Shown here in pieces: positions 58,664 through 64,000 of a stretch of 64,000 nucleotides of DNA. The notes beneath the pieces are model-generated. The model had not been told where the DNA came from. It was given only the letters and a program-made list of their open reading frames with translations, and made no database searches. The translations under genes and the position numbers were made by a program. The number at the start of each line of letters is the position of its first letter. Positions within the stretch are counted from its first letter, which is position 1. The stretch comes from Psychromonas algarum (GTDB lineage: Bacteria > Pseudomonadota > Gammaproteobacteria > Enterobacterales > Psychromonadaceae), in the NCBI RefSeq assembly GCF_004376845.1, contig NZ_SNUW01000004.1, positions 248,001 through 312,000 on the forward strand, read 5' to 3'.

Positions 58664-59515
58664 ATGATAAAACGAACCTTTACAACTCCTTGGCATGATT
58701 ATGAATTACTTGATGCTGGTGATAATCAAAAGCTTGAACGTTGGGGAGACGTGATCACTATTCGACCTGAAATGAATGCTTACTTTGAACCTGTATTATC
58801 TAAAAAGGAATGGCTTAAAAAAGCGCATTTTGAATTTATTGAAAGTAGCAGCAATGCCGGTGAGTGGAAGTCATTACAAGGTAATTTAGCCCACGATTGG
58901 CAAATTAAGTTTAATGATATCACCATTAACTTACAGCTCACTAAGTTCAAACATGTTGGATTATTTCCTGAACAACGTGTGAATTGGGATTTTATTGCTC
59001 AACATTTAAAAACAGGAGACCGCTTTTTAAATCTATTTGCTTACACTGGAGTCGCTTCATTAGCAGCACGTTCTCAAGGTGCTGAAGTTTTACATTGTGA
59101 CTCAGTAAAACAGATCATTAAGTGGGGCAAAGAAAATATGGAATCGTCAGGTTTGTCTGACGTTCATTGGGTTTTAGAAGATGCGCTTAAATTTGCACAG
59201 CGAGAAATTAAACGAGGCAAAAAATATCAAGGTTTAGTGATGGATCCACCAGCGTTTGGAATAGGTGCAAAAAAAGAACGCTGGAAGATTGAAAACAAAT
59301 TCCCTGAACTCATTGAAGCCGCATTAGCTTTAAGAGCCAAAAATGGCTTTATTATCGCAAATACCTATTCACCACGTTTAGATGCGAAACGAATTTTAGA
59401 AATCACTACAGCTTTGTGTACTACTGAAAAAGTTGAAGTAACCACTTTAAGCGTAAAAACCCAGACAGGTAAGATCCTCGATTATGGTTTAAGAACCGTA
59501 ATAACTGAAAAATAA
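58664..59515 (+). CDS. Class I SAM-dependent methyltransferase (RlmI/RlmK-like)
   Basis: I start at the ATG at 58664 (MIKRTFTTPWHDYEL); the frame extends 27 codons upstream into hydrophobic, unlikely sequence. The 283-residue protein has the SAM-binding FLNLFAYTGVASLAARSQGA near residues 122-142 and the catalytic-type VMDPPAFGIG near 195. The N-terminal part also resembles the RlmI-type rRNA 5-methylcytosine methyltransferases, though without a PUA domain. Its substrate is unknown. It is transcribed away from the capsule locus and ends at the first REP-like array. Confidence 0.82.
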   Translation: MIKRTFTTPWHDYELLDAGDNQKLERWGDVITIRPEMNAYFEPVLSKKEWLKKAHFEFIESSSNAGEWKSLQGNLAHDWQIKFNDITINLQLTKFKHVGLFPEQRVNWDFIAQHLKTGDRFLNLFAYTGVASLAARSQGAEVLHCDSVKQIIKWGKENMESSGLSDVHWVLEDALKFAQREIKRGKKYQGLVMDPPAFGIGAKKERWKIENKFPELIEAALALRAKNGFIIANTYSPRLDAKRILEITTALCTTEKVEVTTLSVKTQTGKILDYGLRTVITEK

Positions 59516-59532
59516 CAGCAGGATAAATAAAA

Positions 59533-59850
59533 AAGGGGCTGAGGCTTTCAAGCTACCTAAAATAACTACACGGGGCGTAGCTTTCAAGCTACCTAAGAAA
59601 CATCAGCAGGATAAATAAAAAAGGGGGCTAGGCTTTTAAGCCTCCTAAAAACATCACACATGGGACACAGCTTTCAAGCTACCTTACAAAACACTAGCAG
59701 GATAAATCCTGCGCCCCAACTAATGGCAATGAATCACAACATGGGGCGTAGCTTTCAAGCTACCTCACTAAACACTAGCAGGATAAATCCTGCGCCCCAA
59801 CTAACTGCAATGAATCACAACATGGGGCGTAGCTTTCAAGCCTCCTAAAA
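59533..59850. repeat. REP-like hairpin array, part left of the RAYT gene
   Basis: Six palindromic units occur, alternating GGGGCGTAGCTTTCAAGCTACC (or the GAGGC...GCCTCC variant) with GCAGGATAAATCCTGCGCCCC hairpins in an approximately 80-bp period. Spacer sequence ACTAATGGCAATGAATCACA is also conserved. The unit ends share GGGGC/GCCCC heads. Translated reading frames across it are artefacts of the repeat. Confidence 0.9.
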
Positions 59851-59913
59851 TAACTAGTTTTGTAGTAATTATAAATTCCACTATGCTTATTTTATTTGCA
59901 TAGGGTATTAAAA

Positions 59914-60435
59914 ATGCATAAAAGCTTAACTCATTTTGATTTAGAAAATGCAATTCAATTTGTAACGTTTCGTACTCAAGCAAGTATTGAATATTATCTT
60001 GAAAATCATAACTCTCAAATAGAAACTAACACGTCAAAACAACAATTCCATGTAGATCAAATACTAGATAACAGCACTGCAGGAGCAATATTAAATGGAA
60101 AGTTAATAACCTTACTTATTAACTTTTTCAAATCCAAAGATAAAATAGACTACAAGTTAATTGCTGTATCAATCATGCCCAATCATATACACATTCTCTT
60201 TCAGCAACTCCGCCCTCTTCCTAGTATTATGCACCATATAAAAGGAGGGTCAGCCAGCCTAATCAATAAGTATCATAAGCAAATAGGGACATTATGGGAT
60301 AAAAGCTACTTTGATAAAGTAATTACAAATGAGAAGCACTTTCAAATTACATACGAATACATAAAAAATAATGCATATAAAGCAAACCTAACCGATGCAG
60401 AATACAGATTTTACGGTATCTATGAAAATGAATGA
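59914..60435 (+). CDS. REP-associated tyrosine transposase (RAYT, Y1 HUH family)
   Basis: The 173-residue protein is an IS200-like single-strand transposase. It has the HUH motif SIMPNHIHILF near residues 85-95 and the catalytic Tyr candidate in TYEYIKNNAYKA near 147. GTLWDKSYFDKVI matches the WQ-type RAYT core. I use the ATG at 59914, since the open frame begins six codons earlier with TTG. It is embedded in the hairpin array, which is how RAYTs are found with the REPs they mobilise. All visible motifs are intact. Confidence 0.88.
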   Translation: MHKSLTHFDLENAIQFVTFRTQASIEYYLENHNSQIETNTSKQQFHVDQILDNSTAGAILNGKLITLLINFFKSKDKIDYKLIAVSIMPNHIHILFQQLRPLPSIMHHIKGGSASLINKYHKQIGTLWDKSYFDKVITNEKHFQITYEYIKNNAYKANLTDAEYRFYGIYENE

Positions 60436-60464
60436 GGAACTTGTAAAGACTAGCAGGATAAATA

Positions 60465-61306
60465 TCAACATGGGCGAGGCTGTCAAGCTACCTTACAAAC
60501 ACTAGCAGGATAAATCCTGCGCCCCAACTAATGGCAATGAATCACAACATGGGGCGTAGCTTTCAAGCTACCTTACAAACACTAGCAGGATGAATCCTGC
60601 GCCCCTACTAATGGTAATGAATCACACACGGAGCGTAGCTTTCAAGCTACCTTACAAAACACTAGCAGGATAAATCCTGCGCCCCTACTAACTGCAACGA
60701 ATCACACACGGAGCGTAGCTTTCAAGCTACCTTACAAACACTAGCAGGATAAATCCTGCGCCCCTACTAATGGTAATGAATCACACACGGGGCGTAGCTT
60801 TCAAGCTACCTTACAAACACTAGCAGGATAAATCCTGCGCCCCTACTAATGGTAATGAATCACACAAAGAGCGTAGCTTTCAAGCTACCTTACAAAACAC
60901 TAGCAGGATAAATAAAAAAGGGGGCGAGGCTTTTAAGCCTCCTAAAAACATCACACATGGGGCGTAGCTTTCAAGCTACCTTACAAACACTAGCAGGATA
61001 AATCCTGCGCCCCTACTAATGGTAATGAATCACAACATGGGGCGTAGCTTTCAAGCTACCTCACAAAACACTAGCAGGATAAATCCTGCGCCCCTACTAA
61101 TGGTAATGAATCACACACAGAGCGTAGCTTTCAAGCTACCTTACAAAACACTAGCAGGATAAATCCTGCGCCCCTACTAATGGCAATGAATCACAACATG
61201 GGACATAGCTTTCAAGCTACCTCACAAAACACTAGCAGGATAAATCCTGCGCCCCTACTAATGGCAATGAATCACACCACGGGGCGAGGCTTTTAAGCCT
61301 CCTAAA
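60465..61306. repeat. REP-like hairpin array, part right of the RAYT gene
   Basis: Twelve further GTAGCTTTCAAGCTAC-type hairpins recur with a period near 79-80 bp, most alternating with GCAGGATAAATCCTGC hairpins and a conserved AATGAATCACA spacer. Two units (near 60921 and 61280) carry the GAGGCTTTTAAGCCTC variant instead. The last unit ends 7 bp from the stop of the kinase gene, so the array may also serve as its transcript end. Confidence 0.92.
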
Positions 61307-61312
61307 AACATA

Positions 61313-63082
61313 TCAATTATTTTTTAGCAATAAAAATAACTCTAGGGCACTTAATCCCATAAAAATGAAAGTGCATAGTTTCCAAAACTTAATTGGGTCT
61401 CGTTCTAACAATGCTTGTTTGGGGGCTTTTGAGCTCTGTTTTTTCTGGCTTTTACTTAGCTCAGCGATAAACTCACTCATACTACTATAGCGTTCTAGTA
61501 ATTTAGGGTTTAAGGCCTTTTTGAAAACGTTATCGAGACTCACCGGTAAATCATTTCTAGCGATTTTTATCGGTTGATAAACCCAACTATATTGTCTTGC
61601 TCTATCCAATGATTGTCCTTGGTTATTTGGATAAGGTAATTTCCCTGTTAATAATTCATAAGCAATAACAGCAATTGAGAATAGATCAGATAACGCTGAG
61701 CTTTGGCCTTTATTTAAATATTCAGGTGCAATGTAATCAAGTGCTCCTAAAGGTTCCTCTTGTTGTTCTTTAACTATTTCTTCAAATCCATTAATTTTAA
61801 CTGTACCAAAATCGATCAATTTAACTTCAATTTCTCCATCATCAGCGGTTTTAATGATGATATTCTCTGGTTTTAAATCTCGATGCACCATCCCAGCTCG
61901 CTGCAACACCCTCACTGCATTGACTATTTTACTTATAATATCTTGTGCTATTTGCAAATCAGGTAAGGGCTTTTCCTGCATCCATTGTCTTAATGTAATG
62001 CCCTCTACATATTCACAAATATGATATAAAAACACAGAGTCTTTAATATTTTTAGCAATGGACATAATACTTGGATGATTAATAGATTGGCCAACCCATT
62101 GCTCTTTATAAAAACCTAATAGGTAATCTAAGTCCTCTTCAAAATTGAGCGAAGGCATCTTTAAAACAACAGATTCTTGGGTTAGTTTATTGGTCGCGAG
62201 ATAAACATGGCTACGTACCCCATCGTGCAATATTTTATCTATTTTGAAACAATCAATTTCATTACCGACTTGCAACGCAGGGGGGATATTCAAACTGTTC
62301 AAATGCATAAACAATTCATTTAAGTTTGCATTAGGCAGTGATCGTATTTGTAATAATAAGCAGCTTATATTATCGCTACTTCCTTGCTTTAGTGCATCAT
62401 CACAAATAACTTGAGACAGTTGTTCAAAATCTTGAGTTGATGAATTTTCTGTTAATGAATCGACATAATCAGCTAACGTTTGTTTATCTAAATAGTCATG
62501 AACACCATCACTTGATAATAGAAAAAGATCACCAACTTGTAATGATACCCCTTGGTAATCAATATCAACATGACAATCCATACCTAATGCACGGGTTAAT
62601 ACCGTATTATTGTTATAAACCGCTCGGCTATGGTCATAAGTTAGTTGAGTTAATTGCTTATTTCTGTAACGGTAAATTCTACTATCACCGACATGTATAA
62701 GGTGTGCTGTTGTTGATTTAATAATTAAACTACTGAAGGTGGTAATTAAACCATTATGGCGTAGGTCATCTTGATTGTGTTGATATAACCAACTATTGAG
62801 GGAGTTAAGGACTTTGCTAGCAGATTGTTTTACATCCCAGCTTTTATTTGTGCTGTAATAATCATTAATAAATTGAGTTACACTGGTATGACTCGCTTGC
62901 TGCCCTTTATCACTGCAACTCACACCATCAGCAACACAAGCAACAATGCCTTTTATATTTCTTTCTGATTGAGAATAAGGGTCTTTTACTGCAAATGCAT
63001 CTTGGTTTATTTCACGCTTTCCCGCCGTAGAATAACCACCAACACAGACGCTTAATTTAGGGGTTGTTTGACGCTTATCCAT
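61313..63082 (-). CDS. Bifunctional PP2C phosphatase / serine-threonine kinase, membrane-anchored
   Basis: The 589-residue protein (ATG at 63082; a GTG two codons earlier is also in frame) begins with a PP2C domain. Its metal-site motifs are NQDAF (near 28), VADGV (near 50), HVGDSRIYR and SSDGVHDYL. A linker leads to a Hanks-type kinase from about residue 270 with the Lys in VVLKMP, HRDLKPENIII (near 397), DFGTV (near 423) and PEYL. One membrane helix ends the protein (about 568-585). Such fusions are found next to nitrate-assimilation genes in several marine gammaproteobacteria, and here it follows narK, so a role in nitrate uptake control is inferred. Confidence 0.9.
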   Translation of the reverse strand: MDKRQTTPKLSVCVGGYSTAGKREINQDAFAVKDPYSQSERNIKGIVACVADGVSCSDKGQQASHTSVTQFINDYYSTNKSWDVKQSASKVLNSLNSWLYQHNQDDLRHNGLITTFSSLIIKSTTAHLIHVGDSRIYRYRNKQLTQLTYDHSRAVYNNNTVLTRALGMDCHVDIDYQGVSLQVGDLFLLSSDGVHDYLDKQTLADYVDSLTENSSTQDFEQLSQVICDDALKQGSSDNISCLLLQIRSLPNANLNELFMHLNSLNIPPALQVGNEIDCFKIDKILHDGVRSHVYLATNKLTQESVVLKMPSLNFEEDLDYLLGFYKEQWVGQSINHPSIMSIAKNIKDSVFLYHICEYVEGITLRQWMQEKPLPDLQIAQDIISKIVNAVRVLQRAGMVHRDLKPENIIIKTADDGEIEVKLIDFGTVKINGFEEIVKEQQEEPLGALDYIAPEYLNKGQSSALSDLFSIAVIAYELLTGKLPYPNNQGQSLDRARQYSWVYQPIKIARNDLPVSLDNVFKKALNPKLLERYSSMSEFIAELSKSQKKQSSKAPKQALLERDPIKFWKLCTFIFMGLSALELFLLLKNN

Positions 63083-63102
63083 ACACACTTACCCTTATAT
63101 TT

Positions 63103-63620
63103 ATATGGGATGCAGGATCCATCCTGCTGATATTTGTTAGGAGGCTTAAAAGCCTCGCCCCATCGCAATATAAAAACTAACACATGGGGCGCTGGATTCA
63201 TCCTGCTGATATTTGTTAGGAGGCTTAAAAGCCTCGCCCCATCGCAATATAAAAACTAACACATGGGGCGCTGGATTCATCCTGCTGATATTTGTTAGGA
63301 GGCTTAAAAGCCTCGCCCCAGTTAACAATATAATGAATATCAATTAAGGAGGCTTAAAAGCCTCGCCCCAGTTAATAATATAATGAATATCAATTAAGGA
63401 GGCTTAAAAGCCTCGCCCCAGTTAATAATATAATGAATATCAATTAAGGAGGCTTGAAAGCCTCGCCCCAGTTAACAATATAATGAATATCAATTAAGGA
63501 GGCTTAAAAGCCTCGCCCCAGTTAACAATATAATGAATATCAATTAAGGAGGCTTAAAAGCCTCGCCCCAGTTAACAATATAATGAATGTTAGCTGAAGA
63601 GGCTTAAAAAGCCTCGTCCC
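63103..63620. repeat. REP-like array between narK and the kinase gene
   Basis: Nine GGAGGCTTAAAAGCCTCGCCCC hairpins follow each other. The first three are spaced by 79 bp and include ATGGGGCGCTGGATTCATCC spacers. The next six are spaced by exactly 50 bp with a GTTAACAATATAATGAATAT spacer. The last unit (near 63600) is degenerate. The hairpin is the GAGGC variant of the left array in inverted orientation. The 50-bp period shows a separate local amplification. Confidence 0.92.
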
Positions 63621-63636
63621 AAGTATATAAATATGA

Positions 63637-64000
63637 TTAATGACTACCTACATCGATTAATGTCACGCTGCCATCTTCATTTACTTCTGCAATTTTTCCT
63701 TTTGGTTCAGTCATAAATAATAATGTAACTAGTCCAATAAAGGCTGTAACTGCAATCACATAGAAGAATGTTTGGTAATCAACAAACGATAAGATAGTTA
63801 AGTAAACAACTGCACCAACATTACCGTAAGCACCTGTCATTCCTGCTATTTGTCCCGTCATACGACGTTTAATTAATGGCACTGTTGCAAATACTGCACC
63901 TTCACCTGCTTGCACAAAGAAAGAACATAACATGGCAGCAACAACGGCAATCCATAACGTCCAATGTGAATCAATTTGTGCCATTAGTAAATAACCTAAT
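63637..64000 (-). CDS. NarK-type nitrate/nitrite transporter (MFS), C-terminal part
   Basis: The frame is open from the right edge and ends at 63637, so only the last ~121 residues are visible. [24 protein letters not shown] and [18 protein letters not shown] contain the second nitrate signature and the GNVG motif of the nitrate/nitrite porter family. Two or three membrane helices are followed by a short hydrophilic tail. The gene is upstream of the kinase in the same direction. An in-frame ATG at 63984 is internal, not the start. Confidence 0.88.
   Translation of the reverse strand, partial: LGYLLMAQIDSHWTLWIAVVAAMLCSFFVQAGEGAVFATVPLIKRRMTGQIAGMTGAYGNVGAVVYLTILSFVDYQTFFYVIAVTAFIGLVTLLFMTEPKGKIAEVNEDGSVTLIDVGSH

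Noticed and set aside
59660-59848. A 62-residue open frame with internally repeated sequence
   Set aside because: It is a translation of the REP-like hairpin repeats themselves, with no plausible ribosome site or coding character.
60465-63620. CRISPR-like appearance of regularly spaced repeats
   Set aside because: Spacers are conserved between units rather than unique, units are palindromic REP-type hairpins, and no cas genes occur nearby.

Overview
The window looks like chromosomal DNA of a marine, probably cold-adapted, gammaproteobacterium in the Psychromonas/Moritella/Shewanella/Vibrio neighbourhood. This is inferred from AT-rich DNA, the canonical secE-nusG-rplKAJL-rpoBC block, a nitrate transporter beside a PP2C/kinase fusion, and the gene families of the polysaccharide locus. 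No rRNA or tRNA gene was recognised, so the genus is not fixed.

Nearly every host gene lies on the minus strand, so the logical order runs from high to low coordinates. At the right edge are the end of a NarK-type nitrate transporter (63.6-64 kb) and a PP2C phosphatase/Ser-Thr kinase fusion. This pair is bracketed by REP-like hairpin arrays. A RAYT (REP-associated Y1 HUH transposase) is embedded in the left array, and a SAM methyltransferase reads outward. From 58.2 kb down to 10.9 kb lies one large Wzx/Wzy-type capsule or exopolysaccharide locus. It starts with wza-wzb-wzc, followed by a HAD / nucleotidyltransferase-kinase / nucleotidyltransferase trio, a wzx flippase, glycosyltransferases, a wzy-like polymerase and rmlBACD (dTDP-L-rhamnose). 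A complete kdsA-C-B-D set (CMP-Kdo) and an asparagine-synthase-like gene come next. After the island come UDP-hexuronate genes (ugd plus epimerase), a GT4 transferase, a 4-keto reductase, an initiating phosphoglycosyl transferase and a WbpM/FlaA1-type 4,6-dehydratase. The predicted repeat unit therefore contains rhamnose, probably Kdo, a uronic acid and a 6-deoxy-HexNAc-type initiating sugar. Directly below the locus are secE, nusG, rplK, rplA, rplJ, rplL, rpoB and rpoC (cut by the left edge), with recognisable promoters, an L10 leader and the rplL-rpoB attenuator.

The capsule locus is interrupted at about 19.6-31.24 kb by a mosaic mobile island. Its left junction fuses a truncated hipA toxin gene to the 3' relic of a second rmlD. 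Its right junction fuses a truncated fic gene to the 5' part of a glycosyltransferase. Inside are hipB, a 1.1 kb gene-free segment with tandem repeats, a tight four-gene plus-strand operon (21.2-27.5 kb), a phage-type tyrosine integrase, and a fic gene split by an ISAs1-family element with a perfect 8-bp target duplication. The operon encodes a small HTH-like protein, two large proteins with tyrosine-recombinase signatures, and a protein resembling a DnaN sliding clamp that ends in a clamp-binding-type QGDLF motif. I consider this operon the best candidate for an undescribed system: a recombination module possibly coupled to the replication clamp.

Further insertion-sequence debris (two IS3-family copies, a second ISAs1-family element, and relics near 44.8 kb) shows that the locus has been repeatedly rearranged, consistent with serotype replacement.
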